NCBI GenBank assembly: GCA_946481445.1
Contig: CAMLOA010000021.1
Location: 1-11,939 of the forward strand
Length of the DNA stretch: 11,939 nt
Reading direction: 5' to 3'
Origin: an uncultured Devosia sp.
Lineage (GTDB): Bacteria > Pseudomonadota > Alphaproteobacteria > Rhizobiales > Devosiaceae
Positions 1 to 6,093 of this stretch are shown here, piece by piece. Each line of letters starts with the position of its first letter. Positions within the stretch are counted from its first letter, which is position 1. Made by a program: the position numbers and the translations under genes. The notes under the pieces were generated by a model. That model saw only the letters and a list, made by a program, of their open reading frames with translations. It searched no databases and was not told the origin of the DNA.

Positions 1-296
1 GGAAAGGCGATGTTTTCGGCCACGCTCATATTGGGATAGAGCGCATAGCTCTGGAACACCATGGACACGTCGCGGTCCACCGGCGCCTCGTCGGATATGT
101 CGGTGCCCTCGAGCAGGATTTGCCCGCTTTCCTTGTCCTCGAGCCCGGCAATAGTGCGCAGCAGGGTGGATTTCCCGCAGCCCGAAGGGCCCACGAACAC
201 CACGAACTCGTTGTCGGCGATTTCGAGGTTGATGCCGTGCAGCACCCGCGTCTTGCCATAGGCCTTGTTGAGATTGCGGATCGAGATGGACGCCAT
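1..296 (-). CDS. Sugar ABC importer ATPase, UgpC/MsmK/MalK type (partial, N-terminal 98 residues)
   Basis: This is the nucleotide-binding subunit that would power the CUT1 sugar importer encoded just upstream of it. Only the first 98 codons lie in the window; the rest runs off the left edge. The visible part shows a Walker A motif GPSGCGKST (residues 36-44) and a Q-loop around Q82 in VFQSYALYPNMSV, which is typical of the MalK/UgpC branch. The LSGGQ signature, Walker B and the C-terminal TOBE regulatory domain would lie beyond position 1 and cannot be judged. The ATG at 294-296 has a good ribosome site (AAGGAG, read on the minus strand at 304-309) seven bases ahead, next to the stop of the preceding permease. 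The 4-bp gap to that permease indicates one transcript. In this family one ATPase can serve several sugar transporters, so its presence does not reveal the substrate. Confidence 0.95.
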   Translation of the reverse strand, partial: MASISIRNLNKAYGKTRVLHGINLEIADNEFVVFVGPSGCGKSTLLRTIAGLEDKESGQILLEGTDISDEAPVDRDVSMVFQSYALYPNMSVAENIAF

Positions 297-300
297 GGGA

Positions 301-1143
301 CTACTCCTTGACCCCGCCCTGCGTCAGGCCGGCGATGAACTGGCGCGAGGCCAAAAGGAAAGCGATGATGGTGGGGACGAGCATGATCAGGATGCCCGCG
401 AACATCAGGTGCCACTGCACGTCGTATTGCAGCCTGAACTGGGATATCCCCAGCGTGATGGGATAGTTGCTCTCCGACTGCAGGAAGATCAGCGGCAGGA
501 AATATTCGTTCCAGCTCGAGACGAAGGTCAGCAGCGCCACCGTCGCCAGCGCCGGCTTGATCAGCGGCAGCACGACCTTCCAGTAGATCTGGAACGGCAA
601 GGCCCCGTCCATCCTGGCCGCCTCCTCCAGTTCGGCCGGAACCGAGCGCAGGAAGGCGGTGAGGATGAACACGGCGACCGGCATCATCGACGCCGCCTGT
701 ACGAAGATCACGCCCCAGAGGCTATCGAGCAGGCCAAGCGACTTGACGATCACAAAGAGCGGCGCCAGCGTCAGCCGGATGGGGATCACCACGCCGAGCA
801 TGAAGCCGGCAAAGACCAGCGTCGAGCCCCGGAACGGCATGCGCACGAGCACGAAGGCGGTCGTAGAGGCGCAGAAGGTGACGATCAGCACACAGGCGCC
901 CGAAATGATTGCCGAGTTGAGGAAATACTGGGCGAAATTGGCGCCAACCCAGGCCTCCCAATAATTGCTCCAGCTCCACTCCGAAGGGAGCGCGAAAGGC
1001 GCGCGATAGACTTCACCCAGGCTCGGCTTGAGCGAATTGATCACAGCGATGCCGATGGGAAACACCACCACGCAGGCATAGGCGACCAGGATGAACTGGA
1101 CGACGAGCTGCTCGAGCCGGCTGAGCTTGAAGAGGCGGTCCAT
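301..1143 (-). CDS. Carbohydrate ABC importer permease, MalG type
   Basis: This 280-residue inner-membrane protein is one of the two channel subunits of a CUT1 sugar importer. About six hydrophobic segments are visible, near residues 14-36, 72-98, 107-130, 142-163, 197-220 and 245-266. Between the fourth and fifth lies the EAA loop that docks onto the ATPase: EEAARMDGALPFQIYWKVVLP, roughly residues 173-193, with the conserved central glycine. The following WNEYFLP (residues 211-217) is typical of MalG-like subunits. Length is normal for the family. The start ATG at 1141-1143 lies 4 bp after the MalF-type stop, with GGAAGG some nine bases ahead inside that gene's last codons, so translation is probably coupled. 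The transported sugar cannot be told from the permease. Confidence 0.96.
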   Translation of the reverse strand: MDRLFKLSRLEQLVVQFILVAYACVVVFPIGIAVINSLKPSLGEVYRAPFALPSEWSWSNYWEAWVGANFAQYFLNSAIISGACVLIVTFCASTTAFVLVRMPFRGSTLVFAGFMLGVVIPIRLTLAPLFVIVKSLGLLDSLWGVIFVQAASMMPVAVFILTAFLRSVPAELEEAARMDGALPFQIYWKVVLPLIKPALATVALLTFVSSWNEYFLPLIFLQSESNYPITLGISQFRLQYDVQWHLMFAGILIMLVPTIIAFLLASRQFIAGLTQGGVKE

Positions 1144-1147
1144 GCCC

Positions 1148-2059
1148 TCAATCCTTCCGCATGTTGCGCAGCGCCAGGAACAGCGCCGCGGGAAGGATGA
1201 TGAGCGCCGTCACCAGCCCGATCGCCGCCGACATGCCGAAATTGACATTGGTGGAGGTCGCCGACCCTCCGAATGCCGAGCGGAACAGGAACGTGCCCAT
1301 GATGTCGGTGCGCCCGTTCGGGCCACCCTCGGGTCCCATCAGCAGCAGCGTGTAGTCGGCATTGTTGAACACGTCGACCATCACGATGACGGTGATGAGT
1401 ACGAAGGCCGGCGCCAGCACCGGCAGCACCACGGCCTTGAGCGCCTGCCAGCGGCTGGCGCCATCGAGCATGGCCGCTTCGAGCAGGTGCACCCGCACGC
1501 CGACAATGGCCGACAGGATCAGGATGATGGCAAAGCTCATGCGGTGCCAGGAATAGAATACGGCCAGCGTCGGGAGCGCCAGGTTCGGCTCGCCCAGGAA
1601 GCCGATGGCATTCTCGGTCAGGCCCGAGCCGACCAGCAGCTGGTTGATCGGCCCGCGCGTCTGCACCAGCAGCTGCATGAGGAAAGCGACTGCCGCCCCC
1701 GCCAGTGGATAGGGCAGGAAAAAGATCGTGCGATAGTGGTTGCGCCCCCAGGTCCCGAAGCTGAGCAGCAGCGCAATCCCCGTCCCCAGGATCAGCATCG
1801 CGCCGATGATGATGGCGAAGAAGACGATGTTGTTGAGAAAGGCATTGATCAGCTGGTCGCGGAAATACGGGTTCCCGAACAGGATCTGGAAGTTCTCCAG
1901 CCCCACCCAGTGAGCCGGCCCGATGCCCGGCCACCTGACCAGAGCCAGCACCAGAAGCCCCAGCAGCGGCAGGAAGTTGAATATGCCATAGAGCAGCACG
2001 CCCGGCGCCAGGAGGGCGATGCGCTGCAGGTTGGCTTTCTGGTTGTACTTCATCGCCAT
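1148..2059 (-). CDS. Carbohydrate ABC importer permease, MalF/UgpA type
   Basis: This is the partner channel subunit of the MalG-type permease downstream. From the chosen ATG (2057-2059) it has 303 residues with about six membrane segments. The EAA loop EAAMLDGASRWQALKAVVLP lies at residues 194-213. The N-terminal hydrophobic segment (LLAPGVLLYGIFNFLPLLGLLVLAL) is the usual first helix of UgpA/MalF-like proteins. The frame stays open up to 2125, but that extension would be encoded by the interspersed palindromic repeat, giving the artefactual start MDSGLRRND, so I reject it. A second ATG two codons in (2051-2053, MKYNQK) is equally possible because neither has a strong ribosome site. The weak start and the 201-bp structured leader may keep its synthesis below that of the binding protein. 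It lies second in the operon. Confidence 0.93.
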   Translation of the reverse strand: MAMKYNQKANLQRIALLAPGVLLYGIFNFLPLLGLLVLALVRWPGIGPAHWVGLENFQILFGNPYFRDQLINAFLNNIVFFAIIIGAMLILGTGIALLLSFGTWGRNHYRTIFFLPYPLAGAAVAFLMQLLVQTRGPINQLLVGSGLTENAIGFLGEPNLALPTLAVFYSWHRMSFAIILILSAIVGVRVHLLEAAMLDGASRWQALKAVVLPVLAPAFVLITVIVMVDVFNNADYTLLLMGPEGGPNGRTDIMGTFLFRSAFGGSATSTNVNFGMSAAIGLVTALIILPAALFLALRNMRKD

Positions 2060-2091
2060 GCTGTTCGCCCAGACTTGGAAGTTCACCCCAC

Positions 2092-2203
2092 GCGCAATGT
2101 CATTCCGGCGAAGGCCGGAATCCATGTCCGTGGCTCACCGCGACATCCAGCGCCGGGACGGCTCATCGCATGGATCCCGGCCTTCGCCGGGATGACACCG
2201 CGC
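2092..2203. repeat. Inverted pair of interspersed palindromic repeats (REP/REPIN-like)
   Basis: Two copies of a palindromic element face each other. The 28-bp arms at 2099-2126 and 2169-2196 are reverse complements except for two bases, and the match extends to 35 bp (2092-2126 and 2169-2203) with four mismatches. Each arm also folds on itself: ATTCCGGC-GAAG-GCCGGAAT at 2102-2121 and ATCCCGGC-CTTC-GCCGGGAT at 2174-2193, each an 8-bp stem with a 4-base loop. The 42-bp middle is not part of the repeat. Such CCGGCGAAGGCCGG palindromes are common non-coding interspersed repeats in alphaproteobacteria. This pair lies in the leader of the MalF-type gene, after the binding-protein stop, where folded RNA could block 3' exonucleases or slow transcription. 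That role is inferred from REP elements in the E. coli malE-malF gap. Confidence 0.9.
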
Positions 2204-2220
2204 AACGAACGAATTGGGTT

Positions 2221-2248
2221 GGGGCGCAAGGACCATTCCCCGCGCCCC
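2221..2248 (-). terminator. Hairpin after the binding-protein gene; possible attenuator or leaky terminator
   Basis: GGGGCGC (2221-2227) and GCGCCCC (2242-2248) form a 7-bp GC-only stem whose 14-base loop holds a nested GGA-CCAT-TCC mini-stem. It begins 13 bp after the binding-protein stop, read on the minus strand. No run of T follows, so it is not a standard intrinsic terminator. It may act with the repeat pair to stabilise the upstream message or reduce read-through. Confidence 0.4.
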
Positions 2249-2260
2249 GGGAGAGAAGCG

Positions 2261-3508
2261 TTACGGGCAGTTGGCCGCGCCGGCATAGTTCCAGGAATTG
2301 AGGCCGTCCTGGATCTTGCGGGCGAGGTCTGCCGGAGTGATCGAACCCGAAAGCAGGCTCTGGTAGCCGTCGGCGACCAGCGTGCCATAGCTGGGTTCAC
2401 CCGAATTCAGCGCATAGGCGAAGAATGGCGTCTGGCTCGAAGAATTGGTCGCGATCAGGTTAGCCACCTCGGCCAGGGTCGGATTCTCGACCGCATATTC
2501 CCCGCCATAGGCCGGCAGTTCACCGACATGCTCGACGAAGAGTTCGGCAAACTCCTTGGTCGCGGTGAATTCGAGCACCTTCTGCGCGATATCGGCCTTG
2601 GAGGAGTTGGCATTGACCTGGTAGGTGCCGTCGCCAAAGGCATAGACCTTGCCATTCTGACCCGGGATCGGGAAGAAGCCCATCTGCAGGTCCGGATCGA
2701 TCTCGTACATCGGCGAGGTCGGGCCGGTCGACCAGGCACCGTCCAGCATCATGGCCGCTTCGCCCAGGGCCAGCGAGGTGCGCATGGCACCATAGTCGTC
2801 GGCCATGGCCGAGGCATTCATCCAGCCGGCATCCTGCCACGCCTTGACGGTCTCCAGGGTTGCAACGAATTCCGGATCGGTGAAGCAGGCCTCGCCCGAG
2901 ATCAGCTTGCCGGCAAACTCGTCGCTGACCAGGCCAGCCGTCATCACCTCGCCCACGACCTGGTTGAGCCACCAGCCCGAACGGCCACCGAATACGATGG
3001 GCGTCACTCCGGCATCGGCCAGCTTCTGGGCCGCGGCGTCGAACTCTTCCTTGGTCGTCGGCACGGCGATGCCGTTGGCCTCGAACACGGCCTTGTTATA
3101 GATCACCGACTGCATCTGGATGGCGAATGGCACGCCATAGACCTGGCCGTCGGCACCGCGGCCCGAATCCAGGGCCGCCGGGGCAATGCCCGACAGGTCC
3201 ACGGTCGATGGCTTGATGATGCCGGCATCGATGAACGAAGCCAGCCAGGCCGCGCCGGCACGGGCCTGGAACAGGTCCGGGGCGTTCGATTGCATGTCCG
3301 TGCGCAGCTTGGTGTCGTAATTGTCCGACTGCACCAGAACCGCCTCGACGTCGATATCGGCGCCCAGCATGTCGTTCTCGGAAATGTAGGTCCACAGCGG
3401 CACTTCCTGTTCGCGCCACGTGTAGAGCTTGACTGTCTCGGCATAGGCCGCGGTGGTGAGCAGACCCGCGCTCAGCGCCGTGGTCGCCAGCAATGTGTTG
3501 AACTTCAT
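2261..3508 (-). CDS. Periplasmic sugar-binding protein of a CUT1 ABC importer (SBP family 1)
   Basis: This secreted protein would capture a sugar in the periplasm and deliver it to the two permeases encoded downstream. It has 415 residues. The N-terminus is a classical Sec signal, with K2, a hydrophobic stretch and an AYA site that puts cleavage before E24. The mature protein starts ETVKLYTWREQE and has the usual family 1 elements, such as an IYNK hinge-like segment (residues 136-139) and MMLDGAWS (253-260). Its two cysteines, C208 and C414, could pair after export. The open frame continues 46 codons upstream. I chose the ATG at 3506-3508 because AGGGAGAAGG (3511-3520, minus strand) sits just ahead and the signal peptide begins there. 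Being first in the operon and separated by a structured spacer fits the excess of binding protein such systems need. The ligand cannot be assigned from sequence. Confidence 0.95.
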   Translation of the reverse strand: MKFNTLLATTALSAGLLTTAAYAETVKLYTWREQEVPLWTYISENDMLGADIDVEAVLVQSDNYDTKLRTDMQSNAPDLFQARAGAAWLASFIDAGIIKPSTVDLSGIAPAALDSGRGADGQVYGVPFAIQMQSVIYNKAVFEANGIAVPTTKEEFDAAAQKLADAGVTPIVFGGRSGWWLNQVVGEVMTAGLVSDEFAGKLISGEACFTDPEFVATLETVKAWQDAGWMNASAMADDYGAMRTSLALGEAAMMLDGAWSTGPTSPMYEIDPDLQMGFFPIPGQNGKVYAFGDGTYQVNANSSKADIAQKVLEFTATKEFAELFVEHVGELPAYGGEYAVENPTLAEVANLIATNSSSQTPFFAYALNSGEPSYGTLVADGYQSLLSGSITPADLARKIQDGLNSWNYAGAANCP

Positions 3509-3528
3509 GACCTTCTCCCTTGCAATAA

Positions 3529-3556
3529 CGTATAGGCCAATATGAGACCTAAGCAA
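3529..3556 (-). promoter_or_regulatory. Candidate sigma-70 promoter of the sugar importer operon
   Basis: Read on the minus strand, TTGCTT (3551-3556) and TATACG (3529-3534) are 16 bp apart, a plausible -35/-10 pair. Transcription would start about 12-15 bp before the AGGGAGAAGG ribosome site. The -35 box overlaps the GTGGTATTGC half-site, so a protein bound there would block it. The match is imperfect and the call rests on spacing and position. Confidence 0.35.
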
Positions 3557-3573
3557 TACCACTTTAAAACCAA
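3553..3573 (-). promoter_or_regulatory. Half-site related to the 24-bp inverted repeat, overlapping the -35 box
   Basis: On the minus strand this segment reads TTGGTTTTAAAG followed by TGGTATTGC. It shares AAGTGGTATT (3555-3564) exactly with the left arm of the inverted repeat at 3700-3709. It also shows the same layout of two TGGT elements 11 bp apart, about one helical turn. The two sites are about 148 bp apart in opposite orientation, so one regulator could bind both and loop the DNA. This is an inference from pattern only. Confidence 0.4.
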
Positions 3574-3701
3574 TTTCTTCGTTTGCAACGGATTTCTCTC
3601 CGAGCCAGCCGGTTTTTCCGGAAAGAGCCATGAAAATTTCTTTCATTTCAGTAATTTGCGAGAGTTGAGAAGGACTTGCAAGCTTTCACACATGTGCGCA
3701 A

Positions 3702-3725
3702 GTGGTATTACAATGGTAATACCAC
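3702..3725. promoter_or_regulatory. Perfect 24-bp inverted repeat, probable operator
   Basis: GTGGTATTAC (3702-3711) and GTAATACCAC (3716-3725) are exact reverse complements around a 4-bp spacer, AATG. The right part also contains TGGTAATACCA (3714-3724), itself a perfect odd palindrome that fits the TGGT-N3-ACCA pattern known for FadR-subfamily GntR repressors. The left part, TGGTATTACAA (3703-3713), is a near copy, so two 11-bp sites lie head to tail. No T-run follows and the gene spacing does not suit a terminator. It most likely binds a dimeric regulator of one or both flanking operons. No regulator gene lies within the window. Confidence 0.6.
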
Positions 3726-3734
3726 CGAAGGGCG

Positions 3735-3749
3735 CGGGCGTGACGCCCG
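3735..3749. promoter_or_regulatory. 15-bp palindrome CGGGCGT-G-ACGCCCG, possible second operator
   Basis: The arms CGGGCGT (3735-3741) and ACGCCCG (3743-3749) are perfect reverse complements around one G. The element begins 10 bp after the 24-bp inverted repeat and about 120 bp ahead of yejB. It differs in composition, so if it is a binding site it would be for another protein. In GC-rich DNA a 15-bp palindrome is less striking, and a plain hairpin is possible. Confidence 0.3.
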
Positions 3750-3809
3750 GCGCTTGCAATGCTGTCGTCAAAGTGTTGCACTTGTCCCGGGCCGTCACCG
3801 CAAGGTGAT

Positions 3810-3840
3810 TTGCCGCTCCCGCCAGCCCGGCGCTTAGCTT
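3810..3840 (+). promoter_or_regulatory. Weak candidate promoter of the yej operon
   Basis: TTGCCG (3810-3815) is followed after 18-19 bp by TTAGCT/TAGCTT (3834-3840), about 30 bp before the yejB start. This would give a short leader carrying the GGAG ribosome site at 3860-3863. The -10 match is poor and the position is the main argument. Confidence 0.25.
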
Positions 3841-3868
3841 AGGTATCGACTACCTGCCCGGAGACCCG

Positions 3869-4963
3869 ATGGGCGCCTATATCATCCGTCGTCTGCTGCT
3901 GATGATCCCGACCGTATTCGGCATCATGGCGATTTCCTTCATCATCACCCAGTTTGCGCCCGGCGGACCCGTCGAGCAGGCCCTTGCGAACCTGTCGGGC
4001 CAGAATGTCAGCATGGCCGCCCGCATCTCGGGCGAGGAAGGCGGCGATTTTGCCGCCCAGCCCGGGCAGGGCGGCGGTTCGGCCTATCGCGGCAGCCAGG
4101 GGCTGTCGCCCGAACTGGTGGCCCGCATCGAAAAGCAGTTCGGTTTCGACAAGCCGCCGCTCGAACGCTTCGGCATGATGTTGTGGAACTACCTGCGCTT
4201 CGATTTCGGCGAGAGCTATTACCGCGACATCTCTGTCATCGATCTGGTGCTCGAAAAGATGCCGGTCTCCATCTCGCTGGGCCTGTGGATGACGCTGATT
4301 GCCTACGGCGTCTCCATTCCGCTCGGCATCAAGAAGGCCATCTCCGACGGCTCCCGTTTCGACGTCTGGACCTCGACCATTGTCATCGTGGGCTATGCCG
4401 TCCCCGGATTTCTCATCGCCATCGCGCTCATCATCCTGTTTGCCGGCGGCAGCTTCTGGTCGATCTTTCCGTTGCGCGGCCTGACTTCGCCGGGATTCGA
4501 GACCTTTCCCTGGTGGCGGCAGGTGCTCGACTACTTCTGGCATCTTGCTCTGCCCATCTTCGCCATGGGCCTGGGCGCCTTCGCCACGACGACGCTGCTC
4601 ACCAAGAATTCCTTCATCGACGAAATCGGCAAGCAGTATGTCACCACGGCGCGCGCCAAGGGCCTGACGGAAAACCAGGTGCTCTACCGCCACGTCTTCC
4701 GCAACGCCATGATGCTGATCATCGCCAGCTTCCCGGCTGCGTTCATTGGCGCCTTCTTTGGCGGCTCACTACTGATCGAGACAATTTTCTCGCTCGATGG
4801 GCTTGGCCTGCTCGGCTTCGAGGCCGTAACCAGCCGCGATTATCCCGTGGTCTTTGCCACGCTCTACATCTTCTCCCTCCTCGGCCTCGTCGTCGGGCTG
4901 ATCTCGGACCTTGCCTATATGTGGGTCGATCCCCGGCTCGATTTCGAAAGCCGCGAAGTATGA
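3869..4963 (+). CDS. yejB: YejB, inner-membrane permease of the peptide ABC importer
   Basis: YejB is one of two channel subunits of the YejABEF importer of the dipeptide/oligopeptide class. This 364-residue protein begins MGAYIIRRLLLMIPT, closely matching the E. coli YejB start. It carries the family landmarks APGGPVEQA (30-38), YRGSQGLSPE (73-82), GFDKPPLER (92-100), SRFDVW (162-167) and the EAA loop ARAKGLTENQVLYRHVFRNA (261-280). It ends with DPRLDFESR. About six membrane segments flank a long glycine-rich periplasmic loop (residues 41-80), a YejB hallmark that separates it from DppB/OppB. The ATG at 3869 has GGAG five bases ahead. Its stop overlaps the yejE start by ATGA at 4960-4963. 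The family imports microcin C in E. coli and is linked to peptide tolerance or muropeptide uptake in Rhizobiales. Confidence 0.97.
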   Translation: MGAYIIRRLLLMIPTVFGIMAISFIITQFAPGGPVEQALANLSGQNVSMAARISGEEGGDFAAQPGQGGGSAYRGSQGLSPELVARIEKQFGFDKPPLERFGMMLWNYLRFDFGESYYRDISVIDLVLEKMPVSISLGLWMTLIAYGVSIPLGIKKAISDGSRFDVWTSTIVIVGYAVPGFLIAIALIILFAGGSFWSIFPLRGLTSPGFETFPWWRQVLDYFWHLALPIFAMGLGAFATTTLLTKNSFIDEIGKQYVTTARAKGLTENQVLYRHVFRNAMMLIIASFPAAFIGAFFGGSLLIETIFSLDGLGLLGFEAVTSRDYPVVFATLYIFSLLGLVVGLISDLAYMWVDPRLDFESREV

Positions 4964-6093
4964 CCGGTCGCGCCGCGTCCCATATGCAGGTCCGTCGCCC
5001 CTGGCTCAGCCCGATCAATCGCCGCCGCTGGGACAATTTCCGTGCCAATCGCCGCGGCTGGTGGAGCCTGTGGATCTTCCTTGTGCTCTTCATTGCTGCG
5101 CTCGGCTCGGAATTCATCGCCAATGACCGGCCGATCATCGCCTCATACAAGGGCGAACTGCTCTTCCCGGCCTTTGTGGAGTATCCCGAAACCCGGTTCG
5201 ACGGTTTCCTGGGCGCGGCCAATTTCCGGAGCGATTTCATGCGCGAACAGATCGCCGCGCACGGCTGGGCCATCTGGCCGCCGATCCACTTCAGCTACAT
5301 GACCGTGGACCGCTACCAGCCGGGTTCCGGCGCCACGCCGCCCAGTTGGCTGCTGAGCCGCGAGGAAATCTGCCAGCGCTACCCGCTGGGGGTGGAGGAC
5401 CCGCAATGCCACGCCGGCAACTACCACTGGCTGGGCACCGACGGCGAGGCACGCGACGTCACGGCAGGCCTGCTCTACGGCTTCCGCATCTCGATCCTGT
5501 TCGGATTCACCCTCACCATCCTCTCCTCCATTGTCGGGCTGGTCGCCGGTGCCCTCCAGGGCTACTTCGGCGGCTGGCTCGACCTCATCGCCCAGCGCCT
5601 CATCGAGATCTGGACCTCCATCCCGGCCCTCTATCTGCTGCTGATCATTTCCAGCGTGATTGCCCCCACCTTCTGGGTGCTGCTGGGCATCCTGCTGCTC
5701 TTCTCCTGGGTTTCGCTCGTGGGCATTGTGCGTGCCGAATTCCTGCGCGGCCGCAATTTCGAATATATCGCTGCCGCCCGCGCCCTTGGCGTGTCCAACG
5801 CCACCATCATGTGGCGGCACCTGCTGCCCAATGCCATGGTGGCCACCCTCACCTTCATGCCCTTCATCTTGTCCGGCTCGGTCGTCACCCTCACCGCGCT
5901 GGACCTGCTGGGCCTGGGCCTTGAAAGCTCGACACCCTCGCTGGGCGACCTGCTGTTCCAGGGCAAGGAAAACCTGCAGGCCCCCTGGCTGGGGCTCACC
6001 GGCTTCCTGGCCATTGCCATCATCATGACCCTGCTTGTCTTCATCGGCGAGGCCGTCCGCGACGCCTTCGATCCACGCAAGGCCTTCGCATGA
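4960..6093 (+). CDS. yejE: YejE, second permease of the peptide ABC importer
   Basis: YejE pairs with YejB to form the channel. From the ATG at 4960 it has 377 residues. An alternative start at 4984 (MQVRRPW) would remove eight residues, and I prefer 4960 because it overlaps the yejB stop. Matches to E. coli YejE include RRGWWSLWIFLVLF (31-44), SEFIAND (50-56), LGTDGEARDV (158-167), the EAA loop YIAAARALGVSNATIMWRHL (269-288), LQAPWLG (339-345) and the end FIGEAVRDAFDP (361-372). It is longer than the E. coli protein. The extra sequence lies in the large periplasmic loop before LGTDG and holds two cysteines, C138 and C150. The stop overlaps the yejF start by ATGA at 6090-6093, so the three subunits are probably translated together. 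Confidence 0.96.
   Translation: MTGRAASHMQVRRPWLSPINRRRWDNFRANRRGWWSLWIFLVLFIAALGSEFIANDRPIIASYKGELLFPAFVEYPETRFDGFLGAANFRSDFMREQIAAHGWAIWPPIHFSYMTVDRYQPGSGATPPSWLLSREEICQRYPLGVEDPQCHAGNYHWLGTDGEARDVTAGLLYGFRISILFGFTLTILSSIVGLVAGALQGYFGGWLDLIAQRLIEIWTSIPALYLLLIISSVIAPTFWVLLGILLLFSWVSLVGIVRAEFLRGRNFEYIAAARALGVSNATIMWRHLLPNAMVATLTFMPFILSGSVVTLTALDLLGLGLESSTPSLGDLLFQGKENLQAPWLGLTGFLAIAIIMTLLVFIGEAVRDAFDPRKAFA

Larger units (their letters stand above)
3509..3868. other. Divergent intergenic control region, 360 bp without a convincing gene
   Basis: This stretch separates the minus-strand sugar operon from the plus-strand yej operon and must hold both promoters. The half nearer the sugar operon (about 3535-3725) is clearly richer in A and T than the flanking genes. 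It is crowded with short palindromes: CGTTTGCAACG (3580-3590), TTTCCGGAAA (3615-3624), CTTGCAAG (3675-3682), CACATGTG (3689-3696) and the 24-bp inverted repeat listed separately. The half nearer yejB is GC-rich, with a 15-bp palindrome and a small TCACC-GCAA-GGTGA hairpin (3795-3808). An 88-codon frame on the plus strand (3542-3808) has no ribosome site or recognisable protein character, so I do not call it. Confidence 0.85.

Noticed and set aside
2060..2125. N-terminal extension of the MalF-type permease beginning MDSGLRRND
   Set aside because: These codons are a translation of the interspersed palindromic repeat, a well-known source of false starts, and the normal first membrane helix needs no such extension.
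1091..3535. 814-codon plus-strand open frame opposite the sugar operon
   Set aside because: It is a GC-rich antisense shadow with abundant Arg, Gln and His, running through the binding-protein and permease genes and the repeat pair; it contains the tell-tale repeat translations VIPAKAGIH and WIPAFAGMT.
3580..3590. CGTTTGCAACG as a LacI-family operator for the sugar operon
   Set aside because: Only the four outer bases on each side pair, the flanks do not extend the symmetry, and better candidate sites are nearby.
3509..3646. 46-codon N-terminal extension of the sugar-binding protein
   Set aside because: A strong ribosome site and a complete signal peptide both mark the ATG at 3506-3508, and an extension would bury the signal peptide.
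3542..3808. 88-codon plus-strand frame in the divergent intergenic region
   Set aside because: It crosses the candidate promoter and operators, has no ribosome site and no protein-like pattern, and its AT-rich composition is that of control DNA.
4183..4959. Long upstream part of the yejE reading frame within yejB
   Set aside because: It is a frame-shifted reading of yejB, rich in Arg, Pro and His without membrane character; yejE begins at the ATGA overlap.
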